This document shows, piece by piece, positions 1 through 12,545 of a DNA stretch of 64,000 nt; position 1 is the stretch's first letter, and every line of letters starts with the position of its first letter. The translations under genes were made by a program, and so were the position numbers. Location: positions 26,236,826-26,300,825 of the forward strand of contig CM075194.1 of assembly GCA_037577475.1 (NCBI GenBank), read 5' to 3'. The notes under the pieces were generated by a model. The model saw only the letters and a program-made list of their open reading frames with translations, did not search any database and was not told the DNA's origin. The stretch comes from Chaunax sp. Z400. Lineage: Eukaryota > Chordata > Actinopteri > Lophiiformes > Chaunacidae.

Positions 1-2690
1 CTGATTGTAACTAAGGAGATGCTTCATTCACATTCAATAAACAACCTATTGAAGAAATAAGATTAAACTTCAGCTTTAAATGCTTGTCCCCTGACAGACC
101 AGGGGCAGCAGGTTGAGCAGTTCACCCTCCAGTTGTGTAATGAAGTGCATATACAAGCTGAGGGGTCATACAGGCCTGCACCAGTTAGTGACAGCTGATA
201 TTTCTGAGCTAGGTGATTAGGAAGGCTTGAAATATTTGCTCAGGGTTTTCAATCACTCCCAAAATCCTTTTATATGTTTTCCAGCTGATTTATGACCTTA
301 TTTTAACTGTCTTCAACATGCAAATGTGTGGCAACTGCTAAAGAAATATACATAATGCGATTCCCAGGGTCATCCCTCCAGCCTGTCAGGCAAGGTGCTG
401 TGTGTGAAAGCAGGTTGCAGTGGGGGTCGAACAGATTCAGGGAATTATACTTTCTGTGGGGGTGGGGGGGTGGGGGGTGCTGTCCGGCTCCCTGGCCCTC
501 ATCTGAATAAAGCCCCCATTAGCCTTAGGCAGATATTCATCAGCCCTTCCTCACCGCTATCATTATCTCCACATATAGATTCCCCAAAGCCATGAGGTGT
601 GTCATCCACTGGTGCAGATGGTAAAGCACCAGTGGGACTATAATTTAATTACATTTAAAAATATGCAATGGTTTCTATAAATGTATACTTGTCCCAAGCT
701 TTGCACAGCTAATAACTAACTACTCGATTATCTCTATGTCTGTTCTGTGTAATTAGGACTCTATCATGTATAATTTAGAATTAAATTGATTACATCTTAA
801 ATGTGTGATGCAGCCATTTCTCCTTGTCCAGTCTTACCATGGAGGTTTTCACTTCCTCCTGCCTCAGACAGGAGATGCTGATTTGAAAATGATTCCCGGG
901 CAGGCAATTATGATCATATATCCTGACACGTGAAGAGCAACTTTATTAAAGATATCTGTCATGGTGGCTTCTCCGCCAGTCTCCCTGTGTGGACATGACA
1001 AAGTAGATTCATCAATTAAGGCCCAGCAACTGCATTAGGCAGGGTATTAGACTGCCTTTCTTTCACATTATTTCACACATTTTTCACATGGTGTATGTTA
1101 ATAAGGCGGCTCAGCCAGGGCTACCAATGCCCTGGTGAAAAGTGCTGAAACTCTGGCTTCAACACTTCATCTCTGTCCACAGACAGAGGAGTGGACAGCT
1201 ACTGGTTAGCATGTGTCACGTAGAGATTTGTTACCTCGGTACAGAATTCAACTTGATTAAAAAACAGATTTTAATACAGGTGTAAATTAGAATTCTTGGA
1301 TTTAGCTTCGAGAGAATTACTTTAATGAATGCCAGACTATTTCATCCCCATAGTGTTGATGGTAAAATATCATCACACACTTTATTTTACTTTCTGTGGC
1401 AACTTCTGCAAATCTCTTATTTTTTGGAACATGCTTTATTTTTAATTTTTTACTTTGCAGCATTGTGCTGTGGATGTCATATTGTTTTTGAGTATAAATA
1501 CAAGAAGTAGAAAAATGAAAAAGAAGGCTACTGCAATCCAAGCATGTTGAACCAACCCGTCTTTAACAAAGAGCATAAATGAGTATCATTCATTCTAGTA
1601 TTTCATTTTTATGTTTTTACTTGTGCTCTACTTGATACAACGGGAATTTATTTAATAGCTGTAATTAGTAGTTGTTATGCAGATTATTAGATTGTTTTAA
1701 TTCTTTTCTGGTACTTTTCAATTAGAGTTCTACTGTTAATGTTAAAATAATATCACTTTTTATCCATTTTTTTGTCTTCAGGGATATTAATATACTCTCA
1801 GAGTAACATTGTAATATAATAAACCATTTCAGTTAATTGTGTGATATTATACTGGTTAGATCATATTTGTATCTCAGTATGATAGATTAATATGTAATAT
1901 GTTAATATGTACTAATGGATTTCTCTGTCCATATCTTTACCTGCTAATCCAAGTCATCCAGATACAACCTATTTAAATGAAGAATCTCAAAGCAAATCTC
2001 ACTTTTTAGCTAATTCCCTTTCCCTTTGAGAAATTAACCATTCTATTCGCTGCATAAATTTTCAGGTTTTGCCTATGAGACACTCAGGGGTGTTGAATTT
2101 TTTATAGCAAAAATGGTCCAATAATTGTTGAACAGATGTAAGTGTTGGAGAGAGGGCTCTGTCGGAGTTCATAAAATTAAATTAGCATGTTAACCCTGGC
2201 TATGCCTGGGAATGTAGAGGTGGGGTGACAGCAGAATAAAGGACATGTGGAGGGAGATGTACCGACTAAAATTGACTGCTTGGTTGGGATTAATGAAAAG
2301 ACAAGTGTGTCAGGCAGCTGAGGAGGCAGGCAGCCATGGGAGCTAGGAACTGGAATGGGATGTAAGTGATATCCCATAAGCATACATGAACATACATGTG
2401 CTCTATATATATGATAATATTCATCCTGGTCCTCATGCATGTGATGATCTCAGCCCTCCCCGTCAGTCAGTAGTCTCATGTCCAAAGTTTGGAGACTGGA
2501 AACCTTGAGACACAACTACTACACAAAACTTTCTTTTAAACTAAAAATAAGAGAGTATACTTTCAGTCTACGTTTTACAACGTATGTACTCACCAGAGAT
2601 ATACTTTAAGTACAATTATGCTTAAGTATAGTTGAATTATATTGACAAGTATAAAGAAAATCAGGCCATCTACGTAGGCCTGATGCTACT
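1..2690. other. Non-coding unique sequence, no gene seen
   Basis: No reading frame with family resemblance or splice logic. Parts of about 230-600 and 850-1150 are unique, moderately complex and rich in ATTA/TAAT cores; they read like conserved non-coding DNA rather than repeat relics. The rest is AT-rich and featureless. Confidence 0.4.
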
Positions 2691-2694
2691 TGTG

Positions 2695-2880
2695 GCCCTT
2701 CAATTCAATCGATCCTCTGTTAAGATTCTTGGCATGACAAACAGATTACTTCTGTGTTTAAAACTAGTTTTAATCAGTTCAGACTTGTAGCCAAGGTCAA
2801 GGCCTGTCTGTCTCCCAAAGATTTTAAAGGTTACTCATGCTTTTATTACCTCTCAGCTTGACTGTAACTTCCTCCAGAAG
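2695..2880 (+). pseudogene. Reverse transcriptase fragment of an L2-like non-LTR retrotransposon
   Basis: One frame reads FRLVAKVKACLSPKDFK, matching the RT-distal segment (QLRLLSKVKTFLSHSDFEKL) of the minus-strand LINE relic at 18890-20442. Only about 60 codons remain, interrupted by stops. Confidence 0.6.
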
Positions 2881-3639
2881 AAGCTCAGTATCCCTGATGC
2901 AAAGTGAACCACTTAGAACACCTTTAAGTATGGAGGGCTTATACAGGGGTACAGGTGTATGGATATTGTTGTAGATTAACATGTAGGGTTTCCATTATTA
3001 CAGTGTGTCTTCTATGATTGGTGGTTTGCATTATTTTGCTTGAGCTGTCGACTAAAACAACAGTATTTAAATAGTTGGTTAAATATAAGCCCTGTCCTGG
3101 AGCAGGGGTTGGTCTGGGATGGGTTACATACAGAAAACAAGTTTCATTATATTGCAGTAGTATGTACATATTGCACATGTATATGTGTATTTTAAATTGT
3201 CATTTAAAACTTACATTGTGTGTTTACTCTGGATGCCTTTGTTTCATGTTATATTTTGTTTGAAGATTCAACAGTTTAGTTTAAGATACACACAAAATAG
3301 AAGAAATCAGGAGAAGTTCTGATACTTTTCACAGCGCTGTATATAAATAAAAATCACTATGAGTCACTATGAGTAATGACCAACACAATGTTTCACATGA
3401 CATTAGATGTAGAATCTAAAATAGCTTTTCAAATTTTAAATTGTCATCAGGATTATAAACCAAGAACAAAGGTGCACCTTAGAACTGTGTTGTGTGACAC
3501 ATTTTTTTTCTTTTAAAATTGAGTAGGTACAAATGTCACAGCTTTAGTTTATCAAAGTTTGTAAGAAGATATAATAAACACAGCATGTTGACATTATTCA
3601 TACACAATTATATTTATTTGTAAAAGGATTAAAATAGAA
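2881..3639. other. Non-coding, nothing recognised
   Basis: AT-rich DNA without a supported gene. AGCGCTGTATATAAATAAAA near 3333 resembles a retroposon 3' tail but is too short to assign. Confidence 0.35.
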
Positions 3640-3900
3640 ATAGTTATGCATGGGAAAAATACAAATATTTATAAATGGGAAAATTTAATTCAAATGGGAA
3701 AAGTTATTTAAAAATTGGAAAAAATAAAGTTCTTTATAAATAGTAAAAAATACACATAGTTATTAAAAATTGGAACATAATAGTTATTTATAAATAGTAA
3801 AAAATAGTTATTTAAATATCGGAAAAGATACACAGTTATTTATAAACAGTAATAAATACACATAGTTATTTTAAAAAATTTGAAAATACACATTATTTTT
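3640..3900. repeat. AT-rich degenerate tandem repeat
   Basis: Irregular units of about 40-50 bp based on AGTTATTTATAAATAGTAAA and ATTGGAAAA. No coding content. Confidence 0.7.
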
Positions 3901-4015
3901 AAATTATATATATTTAATTAATTATATATTTTTCTCAAATTCAGATAGTAAAAGAAGTTCACATTTCCAGAAGTGCATAATATATAGTAAATGTAGTCTC
4001 CATTGTGATCCACTT

Positions 4016-4199
4016 ACTCTATTCAATTCAAATCAATTCAATTCAATTCAATTCAAGGTATCTATATACAGAAACCCAACAATCCACCATGAGCAAGCAC
4101 TTGGCAACAGTGGCGAGGAAAAACTGCCTTTTTAAAAGGCAGAAACCATCGAGCAGATCCGAGACTCATGGTGGGCGGTTCTCTGCTTTGACCGGTTGG
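4016..4199 (-). mobile_element. Probable retrotransposon 3' end with (TTGAA)n tail
   Basis: A (TTCAA)n run at about 4021-4056 followed by sequence (GGCAACAGTGGCGAGGAAAA and downstream) that resembles the 3' region of a common fish non-LTR retrotransposon read on the minus strand. Recognition is from memory of the pattern. Confidence 0.5.
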
Positions 4200-4600
4200 G
4201 GTGAGAGAGATAGAGAGAGAGAGAGAAAGATTGGGAGACAGATGGTTAGAGAGGGGGGGAGAGTGAAAGATTGGGAGATAGATGGTTAGAGAGAGAGAGA
4301 GAGAGAAAGATTGGGAGATAGATGGTTAGAGAAAGAGAGGGAGGGAGAGAGAAAGATTGGGAGATAGATGATTAGAGAGAGAGAGAGAGAGGGAGAGAGA
4401 TTGGGAGACAGATGGTTTGAGAGAGAGAGAAAGATTGGGAGATAGATGGTTAGAGAGAGAGAGAGAGAGAAAGATTGGGAGATAGATGATTAGAGAGAGA
4501 GAGAGAGGGAGAGAAAGATTGGGAGACAGATGGTTTGAGAGAGAGAGAAAGATTGGGAGATAGATGGTTAGAGAGAGAGAGAGAGAGAAAGATTGGGAGA
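4200..4600. repeat. GA-rich minisatellite
   Basis: Repeats of GAGAGAAAGATTGGGAGATA followed by GATGGTTAGAGAGAG-type blocks, variable in the GA tract length. It lies just 3' of the minus-strand kinase gene. Confidence 0.9.
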
Positions 4601-4810
4601 TCCTGTAGAGAGTCGTCTCGGAGATCAACCATGGTCCCAGCAGTAGATCCAATCACAGTCAGCAGTAACCTGAGGGATGAGAAAGCATGTATTTATTTAT
4701 GAAAAAGAAAAATACACTTATCGATTTATACATGGGGAAAAGTCAAAGTAACTACACAAAGTTAAACATAAAAGTAGAAAATAAAATTAGAAGAAATAAT
4801 GAACACTTAC

Positions 4811-7800
4811 TCAGTCGTCCTCAGGTGGATGCAAACAGCAGCAAAAGGAAGTGAAGAATCTATGAATCCTCTGCATCACGGTTTTAAACCAACTGGAAGA
4901 GGCCGAGACTGTATCAGTTCCCGGTAGTTCTTTATCCAGAGATGACACATCCAGACCATCAGATGACTCTACGGGTAGCTCTTCATCATGGGACTGTGGA
5001 GCTGGGTCTTCATCATTGGTGGAGGTGACAGGAACTCCATCAGATGATGACCCTATGGTGGGACAATGGTCATAGAAGACAGATGTTTCATCAGAAAACC
5101 TGCTGACTGGGGCATCATTATTAGCAGCAGAGGGTAAACGTCTGACATAAAACCTACCAAGTAACTCTTGGCCATGTTGCAGAGCCAAAGAGGTGTCCAC
5201 CCGGTCCTCCGAGTCCTCCGTTGAGCAGACGGTCATCAGGGATTGGGCTGTGGTCAGACTGGAACAAGTTTGGCAATCAATTAGTGAAGCAGTCAACCAA
5301 TTAATGTATCCATCATTCTATCCAACCATATGTGATATTAGTAGCAGACACGTTCACTTACTAGGCGCTGCTGTCAGGGCAGTTGGTCAGGTGGGACATC
5401 GTAATAAAAGGGTGCTGCAGAGCTTCACGGGCAGAGATTCTCTGATCCCCATCAAGATGCAGCAGCCTTTTCAGGAGGTCCACAAAAGCCTTCGTGTCCT
5501 CAGCCTCAGCAGCGCTCTCTTTTGGATAGTACTGGATTTGGAAACAGATTCTGTTCAGTAAATCCAATCCCTACCTCTCAGAAACAGATAATTCAAAAGA
5601 TTCAGTCTTAACTCAAACAACTGAGAGTACTTACATCAACCAGGCTATCCAGAGTCCAACCGACAGCTTTATATCCTGACTCCTAAAGGGACAAAACATG
5701 TATGAGAATCACTTTAAATGTGCTAAAATGGAATAAAAGAATCAACTCAAACAAAGAAGGACATGGCTACTCAACCCTTAGCCTCCATGTTGGCCCATCG
5801 TCAGTCTCCTCCACACTGAAATAGTTCTGGGTAAATTTCCCAGCACGGAGCAGGTGGTCAGCTGGCTGACCCAGAACCTCAAGCATGGAATGCATCTGAA
5901 GACAAAAAATACAGAATCACATCAGGTGACATTTTGTTTAAAATCCTCACTGGTTGAGTACATTTGTCTCTGACCTACCATCCGATACTCAGATTCGGCT
6001 GGGAAGATGTCATCAGCCAGGAAGAGGAAGGCAAGGATGCAGCCGACTCCCCAAACATCGATAGCCTCAGTGAAGGGGAGGCCAAGGACGATTTCTGGGG
6101 CCCTGAGGGGAAGATAAGAGTCAAAGATGAGAAATCTGTAGGAAGACATGGAGGACCTATAACAACATGGATGTTTAAAAGAATGACATAAACTCTCTAT
6201 TAACAAATGAGCTGTGCAGGATGAAGATACCTGTATCCAACTGGCTGCAGCTCAGCCCCAGGCTTGACACTGGAGGCTGAAAAGGCTTCACCAAAGTCTA
6301 TGACTTTAATCCTGGAGGGCTGGTCCTGCCTGTTGACAAACATGATGTTGTCTGGTTTCAGGTCAGCATGCAGGATACCAAGCCCTTTGAGGGCATCCAA
6401 AGCCACAAAGAGCTGCAGGGACAAAAGGAGAAAGGACAAGTTTGGGGTTTAGTTTTCCATCTGCTGCTGTGTAAGGTGAAGGATTAGGGTTTAGGGTCTC
6501 CATCATTGATAAGATAAGATAAGATAAGATAAGATATCCCTTTATTAGTCCCACAGTGGGGAAATTTACAATGATGAGTAGTAAAACAATAGATAATCAA
6601 TTCATTATTACAATAATACATACCTGCTTTGCGATCGGACGGATCTCATGCAGATACAGAGGATCCCAGTCTCGTTCCTGGAGCGCATCATGCAGACTCT
6701 TGTCTAGCGACTCAAATGCTAGACAGGTCTGTCCGTCGTACTCGAACCGCTCCAAGAACTTGACTATGTTATGGCGGTCAGGATTCAGGACACTGATCGC
6801 CTCCAACATGGAAGCCTGGGCAGAAAAGAGGAGACATGGAAACAGTTCAGACTACATACTCTGATACAGCATGCAGACTTTACAAAAGGACATGTACTGT
6901 GTGTCAGAGCAATCAACAGGACTCCAAAAACTCACCTCTTTCTCTGCGTTCTCGATGTAATAGCTGTCCTTCAAGATCTTGACAGCCACTGGGTCTTTGG
7001 TTGCCAGGTTCGTGCACCTGGCCACTTTGCCATAACAGCCTTCACCAATATACTCCTGAATGGAGTAAACAGAAGAGCTGCTACGCAAATGATCTCCTGT
7101 ATGAACCACTGTGAGGAGACACGGTTGAACATGGTGAGAAAATATATGGAGTCATTACGTCAACACAGCATGAACAAACACACACCTAATTAATTAATCA
7201 CAACCATGGACCTGTATTGGTACATAAAAGATACAAATTAATAAACACATAAGCAACAAAACAATGTGATGACAGGAGAAAAAATCCCTCAGAGGGTCTT
7301 AATGTAGACCCTCTCCAGTCCAAAGGCCTACTTAGCTGCCTTGGTGTTAGCTGCCTTAGTGTTAGCTCAGTGTTAGCTGCCTTAGTGTTAGCTCAGTGTT
7401 AGCTGCCTTAGTGTTTGCTCAGTGTTAGCTGCCTTAGTGTTTGCTCAGTGTTAGCTGCCTTAGTGTTAGCTCAGTGTTAGCTGCCTTAGTGTTAGCTCAG
7501 TGTTAGCTGCCTTAGTGTTTGCTCAGTGTTAGCTGCCTTAGTGTTAGCTGCCTTAGTGTTAGCTCAGTGTTAGCTGCCTTAGTGTTAGCTCAGTGTTAGC
7601 TGCCTTAGTGTTTGCTCAGTGTTAGCTGCCTTAGTGTTAGCTCAGTGTTAGCTGCCTTAGTGTTAGCTCAGTGTTAGCTGCCTTGGTGTTAGCTGCCTTA
7701 GTGTTAGCTCAGTGTTAGCTGCCTTAGTGTTAGCTCAGTGTTAGCTGCCTTAGTGTTTGCTCAGTGTTAGCTGCCTTAGTGTAAGCTGGCTTGGTGTTAG

Positions 7801-8753
7801 TTGTCTTAGTGTTAGCTGCCTTAGTGTTAGCTGTCTTGGTGTTAGCTGTCTTAGTGTTATCTCAGTGTAAGCTGCCTTAGCGTTAGCTGCCTTAGTGTTA
7901 GCTGCCTAGGTGTTATCTGTCTTAGTGTTAGCTGCCTTGTGGTAGCTGTCTTAGTGTTAGCTGCCTTCATGTTAGCTGCCTTAGTGTTATCTCAGTGTAA
8001 GCTGCCTTAGCGTTAGCTGCCTTAGTGTTAGCTGCCTAGGTGTTATCTGTCTTAGTGTTAGCTGCCTTGGTGGTAGCTGTCTTAGTGTTAGCTGCCTTCA
8101 TGTTAGCTGGCTTAGCGTTAGCTGCCTTAGTGTTAGCTGCCTAAGTGTTATCTGTCTTAGTGTTAGCTGCCTTGGTGGTAGCTGTCTTAGTGTTAGCTGC
8201 CTTAGCGTTAGCTGTCTTAGTGTTAGCTCAGTGTAAGCTGTCTTAGTGTTATCCACCTTAGTGTTAGCTGCCTTAGTGTTAGCTTCCTTAATGTTAGCTG
8301 TCTTAGCGTTAGCTCAGTGTTAGCTGCCTTAGTGTTAGCTGCCTTAGCGTTATCCGCCTTAGTGTTAGCTGCCTTAGTGTTAGCTGCCTTAGCTTAACTG
8401 TTTCATTGTTAGCTTGACATTTTAAGACCATTTAAAGAAAGAATTTATCAAATGCTAATGATTTTATCACCTTTTCAATTAATTAATATATTCAAGACTT
8501 GTCATAATAAGCTAAAACAAGCTATCAAAACAACACTAGCCTTGACTAGCATAGCTTTCTCTAAACAGTATTTCACAGAATTAGCCTTTCTTGACACAAA
8601 ACTGTCCTGTGTAAAATTTAAGGCCCAGTTTTAGGCTGTTTATGAACAAACTGGTGTCACCATTGTTTCAATACATTCAGCATCACCAACAGTTTTGTGT
8701 TGAGTCAACTTACTTGATGCGCTGGAAGCGTGTGAGTCCTGCAACGTCGACAT
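4811..8753 (-). CDS. HIPK-like Ser/Thr protein kinase, divergent minus-strand member, 9 exons, 498 aa
   Basis: Exons (minus strand, 5' to 3'): 8753-8714, 7108-6936, 6815-6624, 6412-6231, 6102-5979, 5895-5776, 5682-5635, 5531-5362, 5258-4811. All junctions are GT-AG and phases match the plus-strand array genes. The start ATG sits in a 40-nt first exon whose phase-1 end joins exon 2 in frame. Visible kinase features: Gly loop IGEGCYGKV (34-42), VAVK lysine K57, alpha-C glutamate E71, HADLKPDN (150-157), IDFG (173-176), APE at 197-199, DVWGVGC in the C-lobe, and a LALQ-to-acidic tail ending in FFTSFCCCLHPPEDD. The HADLKPDNIM and GLPF motifs are typical of the HIPK branch of DYRK/CMGC kinases, so an active nuclear or cytoplasmic Ser/Thr kinase is expected. 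Oddities: exon 7 is 48 nt against 93 nt in the array genes, and Glu189 stands where HIPKs have the activation-loop Tyr. A minus-strand AATAAA lies at 4692-4697, about 115 nt past the stop. Exon structure is inferred by splice signals and homology within the window, not by transcripts. Confidence 0.88.
6505..6570. repeat. (GATAA)n and retroposon-like tail in kinase intron 3
   Basis: GATAA repeated about six times, followed by CCCTTTATTAGTCCCACAGT, a pattern seen at the ends of fish retroposons. It lies between exons 4 and 3 of the minus-strand kinase gene. Confidence 0.5.
7325..8398. repeat. Minisatellite in intron 1 of the minus-strand kinase gene
   Basis: About 1.07 kb of tandem units built from two modules, GTTAGCTGCCTTAGT (15 bp) and GTTAGCTCAGT (11 bp), regular in the first half and degenerate in the second. 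It occupies most of the 1605-bp intron (7109-8713). Confidence 0.9.
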
Positions 8754-9990
8754 GTTCACCGTTGAAACCTTTCTGTTGTGCAATGAAAAGGATGAGGTTG
8801 GATCTTGAAGATTGAATCTTGTTCTGTACAATGCAAAGTATTCAAAAGTTTTCCACAAGTAGTTTGGTAGTTAGCGCTTCTCTCTCTCTGCTAGCACTGA
8901 ACTAACTGCAATCTACCAAGCATCTCATTAAATACATGGTGTAACTGACAACCACATCATGGGAATAAGGGTGTTCTTTTTTTTAAACGAAAACATTGGA
9001 CATAGTTCAGCCATTGAACCTCCCCTAAACCTACAAGAGGCTGTGTTTTCTGTTTATAAATGTACTTATTACACAAACTACATCCAATATGTCAACCATT
9101 GAGCTTTAGAAGTGATAATATGGGTGATTTTGACTGTTGGACAGAGTCTGAGCTAGCTGTATCCCCTTGTTCCCTGCTAAGTTAGCATTAACATGTCCTT
9201 CCTCCAGCTCCATTCTGAACACAGATATGACTGACATCCATCTGTTTATCTCTCATTCACACGTCAGAGCTTCAGTGATGTCAGAATTCACTATGGACAG
9301 CTGTACATGTGCGTTTGTTATGATGACATTAATAAAGGCTATAGTTAGCTAACCACTATGCTAACACAGCCAAACACCAAGCAATCACAACATTGTAGTT
9401 TTAACCCAAATACTTTTTACAGCATAAAAGATTCACTACATAAAAAATGTCCCTGACAAATGTAATATTTCCAAATGTAATATTAAACCAGTGCTGTCTA
9501 CATTGATGCCCTTAACACATGTGATTAATCTGTAAAATGTGTGTGTGTCTGTGTGTCTGTGATGATCCTATCATGCCCCTACAAGCTGTACTCACCTATC
9601 ACACTACTGTCTATTATTTCATATTTACTAAGGCTATCAAGAATTTCTGAAGTATCTCCAGAAAGCAGGATATCCAAAGCCTGCCAAGTTGAATATTATG
9701 TCTATGTAATAAATAGGATGCATTATAAGCTGAAAAATAGAAAATCAGAACAGTCAGAATAAATCCAAACAGTAGTTTTCTATGTATTTCCCTATTTCTC
9801 CTCTCCGGTGACATTAAGAACCAGCCATCCAATGGACACGTTTTGTAAGAAATCCTGAGTAAAATCTGTAATACTGTCATATGATATTTTGACATGTATC
9901 CATAATATAACATATCATCTTTAATTTAAACACAATATTACTGATAGATTAAAGTGTGTCTCACGCCCTGACATGCTTCCTGAAAAAGGT
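8754..9990. other. Upstream region of minus-strand kinase gene, mostly unassigned
   Basis: Contains the 5' UTR and promoter of the minus-strand gene; no confident TATA box. About 9135-9260 resembles a fish interspersed repeat whose other pieces lie at about 13840-13980 and 21060-21240 (GCTAAGTTAGC and GCTTAGCATACAGACTGGA motifs). Confidence 0.4.
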
Positions 9991-9997
9991 GCAGTCC

Positions 9998-10075
9998 ACT
10001 TTACAAACCCGTTTCCAAAAAAGTTGGGATGCTGTATAAAATGTTTTTGAAAATGATATCCTCATTTAGAATTTG
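9998..10075. mobile_element. Fragment of a fish interspersed DNA element
   Basis: ACAAACCCGTTTCCAAAAAA followed by GTTGGGATGCTGTATAAAAT resembles the terminus of a widespread fish DNA transposon or MITE. Only one end is visible. Confidence 0.4.
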
Positions 10076-10109
10076 GAGGACATTATGTGATCACCCATGT
10101 TTGTTTAGC

Positions 10110-10535
10110 CCCATTTCTACTGCGTAGTACCAGCTGGACTGGACTGGCTTTGTTTGTTTCCACCAGGTAAAAAGTACCTGGTACTTTTTCAGTACCTGCT
10201 CTGCTGCAGTTCAAAGTGAGTCTAGCAGAAACTAAAAGGTCATGTGAAACTTTACAGACCACTGATTGGTCGATGCCCGGCACACAGAGTATGTTGCATA
10301 ACACAAATCAATGGCCGCCACTCTCAAACAGCAAAGCTACTTTTGTGATGTAATTTTTTATTTTTTTTATTTCACCCGCTATATTGAGGAGGTGCAGAAC
10401 ATCTCAAACAGCTGATGAGAGGATCATGAGAGGTACGGCAGGTACGCCCATCTATCCTGACCAGGTTATAAAACGACCGGCAGAAAAGTACCTGATACCA
10501 AGGCGAGTCCAGTCGAGTACTACGCAGTGGAAATG
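10110..10535. mobile_element. TIR-bearing non-autonomous DNA transposon (hAT-like)
   Basis: The left end CCATTTCTACTGCGTAGTAC and the reverse complement of the right end (CATTTCCACTGCGTAGTACT) match over about 30 bp and continue into GGACTGGACT-like sequence. Internal inverted similarity (AAAGTACCTGGTAC against AAAAGTACCTGATACC) supports a foldback MITE. No transposase frame. Confidence 0.7.
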
Positions 10536-12430
10536 TCTTATGTCTGTCTGTTTGATTTCAAGATGATTTGAAAACATGTCACAGAGTTTGATCCAACTGA
10601 GCCGGCTGGAATCAGGTTAGCAAAGTCACTAAGAGGATTGCTTCCCATCGAGTTTGTCAATATCTTTTCAAAATTTCCCATAATCAGTTTTCTCATTCAT
10701 TCAGTGATAGCTTTTGGTTAATTGACCAGCTGGGACGTCATGCAAAGACATGCAGCTCACCAGTCCTAGACAACACCATAGTTTTCCAACCATAAACAAA
10801 CAGAACAAACAAATCAAACCAACGAATCATTGAGATCAAAGTTCCCGTCCCTTGACTCTCATGTCAAGATGTAGTATGAGGAATATGTTGTTTTCATCTG
10901 TGCTGGTCGCTGTATTTCAATAAACAAGTCTCTGTGGCTTGAAAGTGGATGGTGTTTACAGTCTTTGGAGTGGATGCCGCTGGGCCTCTCGCATGTTACT
11001 GACATCACTCGACTTGCTTAATCTAGTCCGTTTATCAGTCCCCAGCTGACTGAATAATTTAACTCTGACCGCCTGACGGGCCTCAAGTTTGACCTCAAGA
11101 TTTGTTTTTACTACCAGGGCTCAAAGTAAATGTTGCACAGCTCTCTGTTTGGCATGGAAACTTGTGTGTCCCTCATGTTTATGTAATGTTGAACATGACC
11201 CCCTTTTTTCAGCGCTGTTGCTTGTCTTTGCTCGCTCCATGATTTCAGATCTACTTCTTCATGTCCTCCGCTGGCCTCTTGTGGGACATCTGATGAGTCT
11301 CTTTCATCAACTTTTTCTTCCATTTTTGTAGTTTATTTTGTGATTTGTTTTATTTATTTATTTTTCCGTTGACTTTGCTGTGCTAATTGAGCTAAAATCT
11401 CTCGCCTCGCCATAATTCACATCCATTCATGACACAACACACTTTCAGCAATTTACAGCAACATTTATTCAAGCCCTCTGCAGGGCCTCATGTACCTTGA
11501 TGACGTTAATTAATAAAAGCCTGATAAATTCAATACCTGTTAATGACATAAACCTGTGAATAATAATAAAGAGTCCATTAGACTTGCACACATAGACAGA
11601 AGACCATTTTGATTCAAATGGTGTGTGCTGTGTGTTTGCACCTCCCACAGAATACACAATCACCCCTGATGAGCCCAATCACCACCCTTGTCCTGCTCTA
11701 TTAGAAGAGCCTCATCAAGAGCTAACTGATGTACTGCAACACATGTATGCAGCTGCGTGGTGACACCATACACATTTAAAATCTTTCATGTATTGCATGT
11801 ATTCTAGCGTATCCGACTTCATTAAGGCCATTCCTCATCCCTCAGGGTGGGGCATGGGTGGGGCATGTTCCCTCTCTTTTTATGTGTGTGTGCACTCCTG
11901 ATAATATTTGTGTTCATTGTAAGAAGGAGAGCACCACAAAGAGTAAACCATCCACATCCTGCTCTCCCTTTGCACTCATGTATGAGTTCATGCGCCTGTT
12001 AGGGTTCCATGTTTTATATATGATTCATGTCGACATAATGGTGAAGGTAAATACTCATCTGTGAGACTAGGACATGTTAAATTAAATCAAATACCTCGAT
12101 AAAACTACTTTCAGTCAAATGTTGTCACTTAGCTTGTATATGTCAAAACTGACACTAACAGGAAACAGGACCCAAAAGCACAACTGTTGACACAAGAACT
12201 GATCACAACTATTGTTATTACTTGAAAACAAAGGCAAAGGCCTAAAGACAGGAGGGTCCAAGCTGAGTTAACTTACTGAAAAACACTGGAGATTAGCTGA
12301 TCAGGACAACATGAGGAAACGTCACAAACTGGCCCAGACAGGAAAGGGAACACAGACTAGGAGGAGCAGGGAGTCTGTGATTCATGAGACAAGACATGAA
12401 ACTGATGGATGTAAAACTATTAAGATAAAA
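10536..12430. other. Non-coding, no gene seen
   Basis: Unique sequence with frames up to 80 codons that show no family resemblance. No RNA gene or clear repeat recognised. Confidence 0.4.
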
Positions 12431-12432
12431 AC

Positions 12433-12545
12433 TAGGGATGCACCAACTCCATAACAAGTATCAGGTATCAGTATGATACTGTGCTTTTGTACTCATACTC
12501 TTTAATGACTCAGTGCACCTGATCCCACTTTACAGCACCGTAACA
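12433..12545. mobile_element. Possible hAT-type element end
   Basis: TAGGGATGCACCAACTCC followed by degenerate GTATCAGGTATCAGTATGAT resembles ends of fish hAT-like elements. A related TCAGTATCAGTATCAG stretch is at about 52990-53030. The second terminus was not found. Confidence 0.35.

Noticed and set aside
4326..4656. Leu/Ser-rich minus-strand frames
   Set aside because: Translations of the GA-rich minisatellite.
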